Origin: Treponema bryantii NK4A124
GTDB taxonomy: Bacteria > Spirochaetota > Spirochaetia > Treponematales > Treponemataceae
Reading direction: 5' to 3'
Assembly: GCF_000421345.1 (NCBI RefSeq)
Contig: NZ_ATWV01000011.1
Coordinates: 62,001-126,000 of the forward strand
DNA length: 64,000 nucleotides
In this document: piece after piece, positions 35,050-43,825 of the stretch
How the letters are laid out: every line of letters starts with the position of its first letter
Position numbering within the stretch: the stretch's first letter is position 1
Made by a program: the position numbers and the translations under genes
The notes under the pieces: model-generated
Told to the model about the DNA's origin: nothing
Seen by the model: the letters and a program-made list of their open reading frames with translations, nothing else
Database searches by the model: none

Positions 35050-36579
35050 TTACAGCAAAATCACCTTATAACCAAAAACTGACTCGAACATGCCGGACTT
35101 TTCGTTGAGGGCAATTTTTTCGAGTACTGTATTTTTTGAAGATTTAGTATGAATTACAATCGAGTTGGACTGCAGCTTAATAGAAAAATCATTGAACTTC
35201 TGGATATGACCACGGTCCAGGGCATCTGCAATACGAAGAATTGCCGTAAGCTTTAAAATTGTCATACGGTCAGAACGGGGCAGCATAAGGAAGCTGTCTT
35301 CATCCTGAGGAACCGAATTACCCTTATGATACTTTGCAATTTCTGCAACGATTGTATTGTCCTTGCGGGAAAGTCCAAAAATCTCTGAGTTCCTTATAAT
35401 GTAAGAACTGTGCAGGTTATGATTGTCGTAGCGGATAAAGCCACCAATATCGTGAAGAATTGCCGCCGTCTCCAGAAGTGTTCTTACATGCTCATTGTAA
35501 CCAAGGTCATTGTTCAAAGTATCGTAAATCTTTACCGCAATCATACGCACGCATTCGGCATGCATTTCATCGCCATGATATTTGCGCAAAAGGTTACGGG
35601 CAGAAGCGGTAATCTGAATATTGAATTCCTTCTGCAGCTCTTCGTTTTCAATTGAATGCTGGCTCAAAATCAAACCATTACGGATATTAGTTTCCGGAGC
35701 AAGCAGTTTTTCTGCCTTTGTAAGATGAAGGAAGAGGTCATAAATCAAAAGACTTACCTGCAGGGTCTCTGCTTCGTTGTAAGGAATTTTAAAACGGGCA
35801 ACACACTCATCAACAGAGTAGCCCTGAATCTCTTTTGCAAAAGCCGAGAAATCATTTTTATCAATTTCCCAAAGGAAGGTAGAAACCGGGCGGCCAACAT
35901 TCAAAGCCACAAGAGTAATATCAGGACCAACAGCAATAAACTGGCGGACCTCGCTCAGGTTCAATTCACTTTCAAGAGAACCCTTTGTATTGTTAATTGA
36001 TTCCTGAACATAACGCTGAATATCAGAATAAGATGAAGTCTGATTTTTCATCTGCTGGTCAATTCGTACAGTACCAAGACGCAGGCTGTGAACTCCGGCC
36101 ATCTTTCCCTCAGACATCATCATAATTTCGGTAGTAGCACCGCCAACCACAAGAATTACAGTATCTTCGTTTTTAAAAGCCGAGGTCTGGTTTTTAATAC
36201 AGTCAGAAACAGCCAGATACATAAGTTTGTTTTCTTCAATACCATCTATGATTCGTACGTGGAAACCGGCCTGAACAAGAATCCGGTCCATAATAGGGTC
36301 AGAGTTTTTTGCATCGCGGAAGGCAGAAAGGGCAACGCAGGTGCATTCAGCAGGAGTAATTCCCCAGGCCTGCAGCTGCTCCCGGTAACGGATAAGAATC
36401 TGAATCAGCTGATTTTGTGTATCCTGGCTTATAATTCCGCTGGTAAAAACGTCCTTACCCAAAGGCAGGGGCTTTTCGGAACGGTCGAGAATATTTTGTT
36501 TTCCATCACTTGAAAATTCGGCTACGAGGAGGCGAACCCCTGTCGAACCTATTTCAATAACTGATTCAGGGGCTGCCAC
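35050..36579 (-). CDS. ppx: Ppx/GppA exopolyphosphatase with C-terminal HD domain
   Basis: The 509-residue protein has an N-terminal ASKHA phosphatase pair of domains (IEIGSTGVRLLV, IIDGIEENKLMY, VILVVGGATTEIMM, SLRLGTVRI; residues ~1-300) and a C-terminal HD-type domain (~320-490, AAILHDIGGFIRYDNHNLHSSYI, AEIAKYHKG; quoted in parts). It would shorten polyphosphate and/or hydrolyse pppGpp, the counterpart of ppk1 downstream. The start is GTG at 36579 with a GGAGG site five bases upstream. Confidence 0.9.
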   Translation of the reverse strand: MAAPESVIEIGSTGVRLLVAEFSSDGKQNILDRSEKPLPLGKDVFTSGIISQDTQNQLIQILIRYREQLQAWGITPAECTCVALSAFRDAKNSDPIMDRILVQAGFHVRIIDGIEENKLMYLAVSDCIKNQTSAFKNEDTVILVVGGATTEIMMMSEGKMAGVHSLRLGTVRIDQQMKNQTSSYSDIQRYVQESINNTKGSLESELNLSEVRQFIAVGPDITLVALNVGRPVSTFLWEIDKNDFSAFAKEIQGYSVDECVARFKIPYNEAETLQVSLLIYDLFLHLTKAEKLLAPETNIRNGLILSQHSIENEELQKEFNIQITASARNLLRKYHGDEMHAECVRMIAVKIYDTLNNDLGYNEHVRTLLETAAILHDIGGFIRYDNHNLHSSYIIRNSEIFGLSRKDNTIVAEIAKYHKGNSVPQDEDSFLMLPRSDRMTILKLTAILRIADALDRGHIQKFNDFSIKLQSNSIVIHTKSSKNTVLEKIALNEKSGMFESVFGYKVILL

Positions 36580-36591
36580 TGTAACCTCCGC

Positions 36592-38019
36592 TTATAGCTT
36601 GTCGATAAGCATAGAACATTTGCCGCTTGGAATCGGCAATGTCTTTTTCTTCTGATCGAGGATATTGATTGTAAAGTAGTAGAGCTTTTCGCTTTCCATC
36701 TGGATTTCCCAGCCGCGCGAACTCTTGTTCGACAGAATTGTGATTAAGTTGCGCTTAAGCGAAAGGTTTTCTATACCCATTATTTCAAGGTTCGGAATAA
36801 TCCAGTCTACAGTCTTACGAGGAAGGCTGATGGAAAGTCCGATTACATTTTCAATCATAAGTGCGATTGTAGAAAGGCCTGCTGTAAGAAGATAGCGGGA
36901 ACGAGCCCAGTCCTTCTTGTTAATTTTTGCACGGCCCTCTTTGTTAGGCAGGTAAGCTTCAAAGAGGTCACCAGGCTGCTTGTTTTCGTTAGGCATAAGA
37001 CCTTCGAGAACAAAGTAAAGGTGACGGATTGCACATTCGCGGGCAAACTCATACTGAGCATATTTTTCGAGGCCCTTGATTACCATAAAGTTGAAGGCTG
37101 GCATTACAGAACCGCAGTAGCCGTTTCCGTCTTCGCTGAAGTTAGGGTTATCCACACTAAGAGTTGGGAACGGATGTTCTGTACCAAAAGTCTTAGGGTT
37201 ATTAAGATGAGCTACAAGAAGATCTGCCTTATCAGCATTAGGGATTTCTGCAAGCATTGTCCAGTAAGAAGCGATTGTCTTTACCTTAGTCTGCTTTTCT
37301 TCCTTATCAAGATCATAGTAGAAGCCTGAATTATTATCCCACATAAGAGAATTGATTTTTGTCTTAAGTGAGAAGTACATCTTGCGGTACTGGAAGCTGA
37401 TATCCTTGTCGTTAAGAATATCACCAAGAGCCGACATATAAGATGCATTGATTGCCATGCAGGCATTAAAATCTACAGGATAATAAACCTTCTCGCGAGG
37501 AGAGTTTGTCATTGAAGAAGCACTTACAGGAACTGAATAAAGTCCGTTTGGCTTTTTAAATGTATCATCCAGCCATGCCATATATTTCTGAAGGGCAGGC
37601 ATTACATCCTTAATGCGCTTTTTATTAGCTGATTTATGGAAGAGATTGTATTCTGCAAATGCAAAAAGAGGCAGACCTACACCTTCTTTATTGTCCTTTT
37701 CGAGAACCGGCTGATTTGTCTTAACATCATACTTCCAGCGGATAGCTCCAGACTTTTCCTGACGTGCATAAAAATAATCGATATTCTTGCAGGCATCAAA
37801 ATTCCTGTTTGAATATACAAGGAAGAAAGTTGAGAAGATAGACTCAAACTGATTGATAATCAGCTTGTCCTTTTCCGGATAAATAAATAAGCCCTCTGAA
37901 TCCTGCTCTCCGGTTTCCGGGTTAATCCACAAAGAAGAAACCCAAGACCATGTCTTATTATAAATGTCTACAAAATCCTGATCATAAAAATGGATTTTTG
38001 GAAAATCGTGCTTATTCAC
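36592..38019 (-). CDS. (alpha/alpha)6-barrel glycoside hydrolase (trehalase/MGH1-like)
   Basis: About 475 residues of an (alpha/alpha)6-toroid fold resembling GH37/GH63 enzymes such as trehalase and mannosylglycerate hydrolase. Landmarks are WSWVSSLWINPETG, IINQFESIFSTFF, YPVDFNACMAINASYMSALG, SLMWDNNSGFYYDLD and FSEDGNGYCGSVMPAFNFMVI (quoted as blocks). There is no signal peptide, so it acts in the cytoplasm, perhaps on trehalose-like or glucosylglycerate-type solutes. GTG at 38019 has AGGAG six bases upstream and is preferred over a TTG at 38025. It precedes ppx by 12 nt, linking an osmolyte or storage sugar with polyphosphate metabolism. Confidence 0.78.
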   Translation of the reverse strand: MNKHDFPKIHFYDQDFVDIYNKTWSWVSSLWINPETGEQDSEGLFIYPEKDKLIINQFESIFSTFFLVYSNRNFDACKNIDYFYARQEKSGAIRWKYDVKTNQPVLEKDNKEGVGLPLFAFAEYNLFHKSANKKRIKDVMPALQKYMAWLDDTFKKPNGLYSVPVSASSMTNSPREKVYYPVDFNACMAINASYMSALGDILNDKDISFQYRKMYFSLKTKINSLMWDNNSGFYYDLDKEEKQTKVKTIASYWTMLAEIPNADKADLLVAHLNNPKTFGTEHPFPTLSVDNPNFSEDGNGYCGSVMPAFNFMVIKGLEKYAQYEFARECAIRHLYFVLEGLMPNENKQPGDLFEAYLPNKEGRAKINKKDWARSRYLLTAGLSTIALMIENVIGLSISLPRKTVDWIIPNLEIMGIENLSLKRNLITILSNKSSRGWEIQMESEKLYYFTINILDQKKKTLPIPSGKCSMLIDKL

Positions 38020-38311
38020 AAGCAACTCCTACTTTTTGCGGTTAATAGCGGTGCCTGAAAGCTTAGAGGACAAAACCGCTACATATAATATAACACACTT
38101 TTTCGAAAATAGATAAAAAATTTCGCAAAATTATACAAATTTTTTTTTCATATTCAAGGGGTAAGAGCTGATTTTTTGAAAAAAAGTAGAAAATTTCTCC
38201 TCTTTCCTGATTTTTTTCAAAATTTACCGGAATCTGCAATTTTTTTAAACTTTTTTTCCAAAAAACTGCCTAAAACGATACAAGTCTGTCTACTTTATCT
38301 GTGGAGGCATT
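38020..38311. other. AT-rich divergent promoter region
   Basis: This 292-bp region between the divergent glycosidase and comM genes has long T and A tracts. TGTTATATT (extended -10, minus strand, near 38090) probably starts the glycosidase operon; a GCGGT/ACCGC hairpin lies in its leader. On the comM side only the GGAGG ribosome site is clear. Confidence 0.5.
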
Positions 38312-39886
38312 ATGCAGATTTATTCGTTTTCTCCCTTCGGATATGAAGGGGCACTGGTTACTGTGGAAGTTGATTTACGCCGCGGGATTCCTGCGACGGA
38401 TATTGTAGGGCTGGCGGACGGGGCTGTAAAGGAATCCCGGGAACGCATGCAGGCGGCGATTCGTAATTCGGGCTTCGAGTATCCGCCGGAGAGAGTTCTC
38501 ATTTCTCTTTCCCCGGCCGACTTGCGTAAAGAAGGAGCCGGCTTTGACCTTCCTGTAGCGCTGGGAGTTCTGGCAGCAAAAGCCGTGGCCGATGGCCGTA
38601 CAGATTTTCTGTCCGATCCTGTTTTAGTGATGGGAGAGCTTGAGTTGTCCGGGAATGTAAGGGCAGTTAAGGGGATTCACGCGGCAGTTTCTACTGCGGC
38701 AGCCTGCGGGGTCATGCGCTGCATTGTTCCTGTCCAGAACGCAGATGAGGCCCGCGAGATTGCTGGAGTTCAGGTTTATGGGGCCGATTCGCTGGAAAAC
38801 GCCTTTCGGGCTTTGAGCGACATTTCCTTTTACGAATCCCGCTCTTCTCTGGGCACAGGTGAAGGGGCTCTTCCTGCCGGCTGTACGGAAACTGATGGGG
38901 TTTACTTTCCTGAAATTGCGCCTGGCTACGAGTATGCAGAACTCAAGGGGCAGAGGCAGCTGGTAAGGGCCCTGCAGATTGCAGCCGCTGGAGGACACAA
39001 CCTGATAGCCCTGGGAGCTCCGGGCTGCGGAAAGACTATGGCTATCCAGAAGTTCCCGGCAATAAATCCGGTACTGACGACAGACGAGGCCCAGTCTGTT
39101 ACACGAATCTGGTCTCTGGCAGGCCTTATAAAGCCTTCAGAACCTCTTATAAGAATTCCGCCATTCAGGATTCCACACCAGACTGCAAGCATCGAAGGCA
39201 TCTGTGGCGGCGGTCCAACCTGCCGGCCGGGAGAAATCTCACTGGCTCACAACGGAGTCCTCTTTCTGGACGAAGCGGCAGAATTCCGCTCGTCCGTTCT
39301 TCAGATGCTCCGTGTTCCTCTGGAAAACGGCACCATAACCCTTAGCCGAGCCGGTCGCAGTACAACCTACCCGGCCCGCTTTCAGCTGCTCATGGCGGTA
39401 AACCCCTGCCCCTGCGGTAACTACGGCTCACATTCAAAAATATGCCTTTGCAGCCTCAAGAGCATTGAACTCTACTGGAAAAAGTTTTCTGCTCCCCTGC
39501 TGGACCGCATAGACCTTCGTGTATTTGTTGAAAATAAAAGTGAAGAGGAAGCAGACATAGAAGAAAGACCGGGCCTGACAACAACTGAAGAAATCCGCCG
39601 GGACATAGCCCGCGCCGTAAAAGCCCAGCGCAAACGCCAGGGAATAAAAAACGCCCGTCTTTCACCTCAGGAGATTCTCGACTTTTGTCCTCTGGACACA
39701 GAGGGCCGCAAGCTGCTCGACAACGCAACCTTACGCTACGGCTTTTCGCCCCGCGCCATTTCATCCTGCCTCAAAGTCGCAAGAACCATAGCCGACTTGG
39801 CCGGCTCCAAAGACATTACCGCGGAACACATGACCGAGGCAGTCGAGTTTCATAAACTCTGCACAAACCTGGTCCCGGAGCTGTAA
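38312..39886 (+). CDS. comM: YifB/ComM-family Mg-chelatase-like AAA+ ATPase
   Basis: The 524-residue protein has an N-terminal Lon-protease-like fold (FSPFGYEGALVTVEVDL, ISLSPADLRKEGAGFDLPVALG; residues ~5-165), a AAA+ core with Walker A GAPGCGKT (~233-240) and Walker B FLDEAAEF, zinc-ligand-like NPCPCGNYG, and a C-terminal Mg-chelatase domain. ComM promotes branch migration during natural transformation in other bacteria. The ATG has GGAGG six bases upstream. Confidence 0.92.
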   Translation: MQIYSFSPFGYEGALVTVEVDLRRGIPATDIVGLADGAVKESRERMQAAIRNSGFEYPPERVLISLSPADLRKEGAGFDLPVALGVLAAKAVADGRTDFLSDPVLVMGELELSGNVRAVKGIHAAVSTAAACGVMRCIVPVQNADEAREIAGVQVYGADSLENAFRALSDISFYESRSSLGTGEGALPAGCTETDGVYFPEIAPGYEYAELKGQRQLVRALQIAAAGGHNLIALGAPGCGKTMAIQKFPAINPVLTTDEAQSVTRIWSLAGLIKPSEPLIRIPPFRIPHQTASIEGICGGGPTCRPGEISLAHNGVLFLDEAAEFRSSVLQMLRVPLENGTITLSRAGRSTTYPARFQLLMAVNPCPCGNYGSHSKICLCSLKSIELYWKKFSAPLLDRIDLRVFVENKSEEEADIEERPGLTTTEEIRRDIARAVKAQRKRQGIKNARLSPQEILDFCPLDTEGRKLLDNATLRYGFSPRAISSCLKVARTIADLAGSKDITAEHMTEAVEFHKLCTNLVPEL

Positions 39887-39888
39887 AG

Positions 39889-39920
39889 CAAAAAAAAGGC
39901 TTCCTGAAACAGGAAGCCTT
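39889..39920 (-). terminator. Terminator of tRNA-Leu
   Basis: AAGGCTTCCTG/CAGGAAGCCTT with a AAA loop, followed on the minus strand by seven T, ends the tRNA transcript and lies between it and comM. Confidence 0.85.
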
Positions 39921-39924
39921 CAGA

Positions 39925-40007
39925 TACCGGAGAAGAGACTTGAACTCTTACACGATTGCTCGCAACAGATTTTGAGTCTGTCGTGTCTACCATTCCACCA
40001 CTCCGGC
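39925..40007 (-). tRNA. tRNA-Leu (anticodon CAA)
   Basis: An 83-nt class II tRNA. The acceptor GCCGGAG pairs with CTCCGGT (one G-U), the anticodon stem ACAGA/TCTGT holds the loop CTCAAAA with anticodon CAA (reads UUG), there is a long variable arm (TTGCGAGCAATCGTG), and the T arm is AGAGTTCAAGTCTCT. The discriminator is A and CCA is not encoded. Confidence 0.93.
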
Positions 40008-40018
40008 GTGATTTGCTA

Positions 40019-40047
40019 AATATATCAAAAACAGGAGGATAAATCAA
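40019..40047 (-). promoter_or_regulatory. tRNA-Leu promoter
   Basis: TTGATT (40047-40042), exactly 17 bp, and TATATT (40024-40019), 11 nt before the mature tRNA 5' end. Confidence 0.75.
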
Positions 40048-40056
40048 GTAGAAATG

Positions 40057-40065
40057 TGTTATAAT
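40057..40065 (+). promoter_or_regulatory. Extended -10 of recQ (decides the start codon)
   Basis: TGTTATAAT lies 6 nt before a GTG at 40072. An upstream in-frame ATG at 40054 would lie within or before this box. No -35 is recognisable. Confidence 0.5.
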
Positions 40066-40071
40066 AATTAT

Positions 40072-41916
40072 GTGAAAATTGTTGCAAACGCCTTTGAAGG
40101 CTCAGATCCAAAGCTCGTATTAAAAACTGTTTTCGGCTACGATGAATTCCGTCCTCTTCAAAAAGACATCATCGCAAACGTACTCAAAGGCCGCGACACC
40201 CTGGCAGTAATGCCTACCGGCGGCGGCAAATCTCTCTGCTATCAGCTGCCTGCCCTTATTCTTAAAGGCATAACCGTTGTTGTTTCTCCCCTGATCTCGT
40301 TGATGCAGGACCAGGTTTCTTCCCTCAAAACAGCAGGCATTCAGTCTGCATTTCTAAACAGCAGTTTAAGCTGGGAAGACTACTGCAAAACAACAGAAGA
40401 AATCAAATCGGGTCAGGTGAAAATCATTTATCTTTCTCCAGAAGGACTGGCTACCAGTAGAATCCGGGAACTTCTTACAAGCCCTGAACTAAAAATTTCC
40501 AGCATAACAATTGATGAAGCCCACTGTGTTTCTCAATGGGGCCACGACTTTCGCCCGGATTATCTTGAAATCGCTTCTGTGCGCCACCTTTTCCCTGATG
40601 CAGTAATGCTGGCACTTACGGCAACTGCAACAGAGCATGTACGTCAGGACATCTGTAAAAATCTGGGAATGAAAAATCCAAAGGTTTTCATTTCAAGCTT
40701 TAACCGCGAAAATATTTTTCTTGAAGTTCAGCCAAAACGGGGCGCAATGGAAACTGTAATCAACTACATCAGAAAACATGCAGGCGAAAGCGGAATCATC
40801 TATTGTAATTCGCGCAAACAGGTAGAAGAGATTGCTCAGACTCTGGATAAAAAAGGCTATTCTGCCCTGCCCTACCACGCAGGCCTTTCTGATGAAGTAC
40901 GCGCAAAAAATCAGGACTTGTTTATTAAGGATGAAGTTCAGATTATTGTCGCAACAATCGCTTTTGGTATGGGGATTAACAAACCGAACGTCCGCTATGT
41001 AATCAATTATGATTTACCAAAATCAATTGAAGAATACTATCAGGAAATCGGCCGTGCTGGACGCGACGGTCTTCCATCTTCTGCCCTCCTGCTTTACAGC
41101 CCGGGCGATATTCACAAAATCAAATATTTTATAGATGACTCTGCCGACCCTGAAAAAGCAGAACTTCTTTTACAGGGAATGATTCACTATGCCACCAGCA
41201 GAACCTGCCGAAGAAAAGCCCTGCTGGCTTATTTCGGTGAAACTTATGAGAAGAATCCCGAATCTCCAGAAGGCTGTTGCTGTGACATCTGTTCTTCTCC
41301 TGCTGCTGAACTCAAAGATGTTACTATTCCTGCCCAGAAGTTTATGTGCTGTATAATCAGAACAAATCAGAGATTTGGTGCAGGATATGTAACAGACGTA
41401 CTGCTGGGATCAAAAGCTCAGCGCATAATTGATAACGGTCATAACAAAATTTCAACCTGGGGCATTGGAACTGAATATTCAAAGCAGGAATGGATGGAAC
41501 TGTGTGACCTTCTGATTGCAGAAAATTATATTAGAAAAACCGGCGACTATAACATCCTCGAATTAACGACAGCAGGAAAACGTTTTGTTGCTTCCAGAGA
41601 TTCCCTCATGCTGCCTATGCGTCAAACCGGCTTGCGCTATAACACGAATGTCCGCGGAGAAAAAATTGTTGCAGAAAAACCGGCAGTGAATGACGCTCAG
41701 GCCGAAGCAATCATTCAAAAACTTAAATCATGGCGAAAACGAAAAGCCGATGATTTGAATATCGCTCCTTACATGATTTTTGGAGACAAAACTCTTCTCG
41801 ATCTGGCCGCAAAAAAGCCTAAAAACAGGGGCGAACTTTTGAATGTTTATGGAATAGGTCGTCTTAAGGCCGAAGAATTCGGCAGGGCCATTCTGCAGCT
41901 TATTGAGGAAAGCTGA
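40072..41916 (+). CDS. recQ: ATP-dependent DNA helicase RecQ
   Basis: A superfamily 2 helicase of about 614 residues. Visible are the RecQ Q-motif region (FGYDEFRPLQKDII), Walker A MPTGGGKSLCYQLPAL, IDEAHCVSQWGHDFRPDY, the helicase C-terminal QEIGRAGRDG, the four-Cys zinc site (TCRRKALLAYFGE ... CCCDIC), the winged helix (IGTEYSKQEW), and a terminal HRDC domain (RGELLNVYGIG). It unwinds recombination and repair intermediates. GTG at 40072 is preferred because of the extended -10; ATG at 40054 is the alternative. It overlaps the convergent ATPase gene by 17 bp. Confidence 0.93.
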   Translation: MKIVANAFEGSDPKLVLKTVFGYDEFRPLQKDIIANVLKGRDTLAVMPTGGGKSLCYQLPALILKGITVVVSPLISLMQDQVSSLKTAGIQSAFLNSSLSWEDYCKTTEEIKSGQVKIIYLSPEGLATSRIRELLTSPELKISSITIDEAHCVSQWGHDFRPDYLEIASVRHLFPDAVMLALTATATEHVRQDICKNLGMKNPKVFISSFNRENIFLEVQPKRGAMETVINYIRKHAGESGIIYCNSRKQVEEIAQTLDKKGYSALPYHAGLSDEVRAKNQDLFIKDEVQIIVATIAFGMGINKPNVRYVINYDLPKSIEEYYQEIGRAGRDGLPSSALLLYSPGDIHKIKYFIDDSADPEKAELLLQGMIHYATSRTCRRKALLAYFGETYEKNPESPEGCCCDICSSPAAELKDVTIPAQKFMCCIIRTNQRFGAGYVTDVLLGSKAQRIIDNGHNKISTWGIGTEYSKQEWMELCDLLIAENYIRKTGDYNILELTTAGKRFVASRDSLMLPMRQTGLRYNTNVRGEKIVAEKPAVNDAQAEAIIQKLKSWRKRKADDLNIAPYMIFGDKTLLDLAAKKPKNRGELLNVYGIGRLKAEEFGRAILQLIEES

Positions 41917-43060
41917 TTTCACCGAAGTCTATCATATCCGCTGTAATCACATTATTTCCGCTGTTCAGCATGGCCCTACGCAGGCACTTATGCAGCTCCC
42001 GGATATTTCCAGGCCAGCTGTATTCCTGAAGCAGCTCCACTGCCTCATCGGTAATCATTACCCCCGGATCAAGATAATTTTCTGCCATTCCCCTTATATC
42101 TTCTTTATGTTCTCTTAGCGGAGGAATGCAGATAAGATTGTCGCAAATACGAAAATACAGATCCTTTCGAAAACGACCGTTGCCAAGCATTTTTTCCAGA
42201 TTTTCATTTGTTGCAAAAATCATTCTTACATCTGTATGATGTTCTTTACTTTCGCCGATTTTTTTATAGTTTCCTGTCTCCAGTACTGTAAGCAGCATTG
42301 CCTGCAAAGAAGTTGAAGCAACTCCAAGTTCATCCAGAAAAAGACTGCTTCCATTTGCCTCTTCAAAATAACCGCGGCATTCACTTTCTGCATTTGTATA
42401 AGAGCCGCGTACATGTCCAAAAAAGGCACTTTCTGCCAGTGTCTCCACAATTGTAGAAAGACTGACGCTTACCATCTTCTTCTCGCGTCTTTCCGACATG
42501 GTATGAATAACCTCTGCCGCAGTTGTTTTTCCGGTTCCGGTTTCTCCAAGAATCAGTACAGGCTCTCTTGAATATGCTGCCCTGAGAATCTGTCCTCTGA
42601 CTTTTTTTATGATGCTGGAATTTCCCAGAAAATAGCCGAAAAAAGATTCCGGAATTTTTTCCTGAGTCAATTTTTGAGAAATATAACCTTTTTTTATCTT
42701 TACTGTTTCTCCCGCAACACGCAGTGCAAAAGAACGGAAGTAATCAGCATTTACAGGGAAAGGAATTATATATCTGAAGTTTCTTTCCACATACATCATT
42801 ACCTCAGAAGGTATATCCTGAGGAAGTATACAAATTGAAAACTCGGCGCATTTTTCTCCGTATTCAAGATTTTTTAAATCATAATCTTTGAAAAGCGAAG
42901 CATCTATCAGCAAGAGTCTTGTATTTGTTAACGATAATGTAGAAAAACCAGAGGCTATTGTCAGAAGTATTTCATCCGGACACATAGCCTCTATAAAATT
43001 TACAATATCCTGTCGCCTTGAAACCAGCGACAAGCTTATAACATCCTGAACGTCAGGCAC
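41900..43060 (-). CDS. Sigma-54-activator-type AAA+ ATPase with altered GAFTGA loop and no DNA-binding domain
   Basis: The 386-residue protein has an N-terminal ~130 residues resembling a degenerate receiver or sensor domain. A NtrC-like AAA+ core follows, with Walker A GETGTGKT (172-179), Walker B LFLDE (240-244), arginine-finger region FRKDLYFRI and sensor 2 SWPGNIREL. The sigma-54 contact loop normally reads GAFTGA, but here it is GSYTNA (219-224), and there is no C-terminal Fis-type helix-turn-helix. It may not activate sigma-54 in the usual way. The GTG start has GGAG five bases upstream. It is last in the ctpA-rsmE-wecG-like run on the minus strand. Confidence 0.82.
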   Translation of the reverse strand: MPDVQDVISLSLVSRRQDIVNFIEAMCPDEILLTIASGFSTLSLTNTRLLLIDASLFKDYDLKNLEYGEKCAEFSICILPQDIPSEVMMYVERNFRYIIPFPVNADYFRSFALRVAGETVKIKKGYISQKLTQEKIPESFFGYFLGNSSIIKKVRGQILRAAYSREPVLILGETGTGKTTAAEVIHTMSERREKKMVSVSLSTIVETLAESAFFGHVRGSYTNAESECRGYFEEANGSSLFLDELGVASTSLQAMLLTVLETGNYKKIGESKEHHTDVRMIFATNENLEKMLGNGRFRKDLYFRICDNLICIPPLREHKEDIRGMAENYLDPGVMITDEAVELLQEYSWPGNIRELHKCLRRAMLNSGNNVITADMIDFGEISFPQ

Positions 43061-43081
43061 ATTCTCTCCAAAATGGCACGA

Positions 43082-43822
43082 CTAATTATGTCTAAAAAGT
43101 CTGTACCAAACCAAAACAATTATATACCACATGAATGGCAAAAGCAAAAATATTTTGAAGGGGTTATGAAGAACCTCAACAAATATTTCATGTCCTTTAT
43201 TGAAGGTTGATTCCTTTACCCGTTTTACACGCTCTGAAAAAATTCCAAAGGCATCCTTGTAGTAAAGGAAGATGCTGGTAGAAAAACGGTTGCGTCTTTT
43301 ATAAGGCCAGCAGTTTTTTTCTTTAATTCCGTCACTGAGCAGAACCAGAGAAGGCTGAGCTTTATAGATAGCTTCGACAATATCATCCTCTACAGACTTT
43401 GGATAATATCCGCCATAACGGCCGATTACACGTAAATTGCGGAAGGTATCTTTGATATTTTTTTCTGCCTTATTGATTGTTTTTTTGCTTGAACCAAAAA
43501 GGTATAGGGTCTTGTAATGAGAGTCGAGAATCGAAAGGATTCTGATTACAGCTTCAAATGGATTATAGCGTACTGGAATATCCTTTTTGAGAAACTTGGC
43601 TCCTTTAAGAATACTCTTTGAAATTGGAATAATTAAATCTGCATTTTGAATGCATTCTGAATAAACGCCCTTGTGTCTGGCTTTAAGAAGATTCCAGATT
43701 GAAAGAAAAACAATCTGTTTTGTCCCCGGCTTTGCAAGCAGCTCAAGAACTTCGTTCTCAAGATTTTCCGGCTGTATTACATCTACTGGAACCCCTATTA
43801 AAGAAATGCGTTTAATTGACAT
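43082..43822 (-). CDS. WecG/TagA/CpsF-type protein with degenerate active site
   Basis: The 246-residue protein follows the GT26 family layout (LIGVPVDVIQPENLENEVLELL at the start, LYLFGSSKKTINKAEKNI, VIGRYGGYYPK, quoted in parts). Two landmarks of active enzymes are missing: the N-x-E/H context and the aspartate in ADxVLPDG are replaced by WNLLKAR and ADLIIPISKS. The later PKQE motif reads IKEKN. A hydrophobic C-terminal helix (IFLLLPFMWYIIVLVW) would anchor it to the membrane. It may be a divergent glycosyltransferase or an inactive relative. The gaps to rsmE (3 nt) and the ATPase gene (21 nt) suggest co-transcription. Confidence 0.75.
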   Translation of the reverse strand: MSIKRISLIGVPVDVIQPENLENEVLELLAKPGTKQIVFLSIWNLLKARHKGVYSECIQNADLIIPISKSILKGAKFLKKDIPVRYNPFEAVIRILSILDSHYKTLYLFGSSKKTINKAEKNIKDTFRNLRVIGRYGGYYPKSVEDDIVEAIYKAQPSLVLLSDGIKEKNCWPYKRRNRFSTSIFLYYKDAFGIFSERVKRVKESTFNKGHEIFVEVLHNPFKIFLLLPFMWYIIVLVWYRLFRHN

Positions 43823-43825
43823 TTA

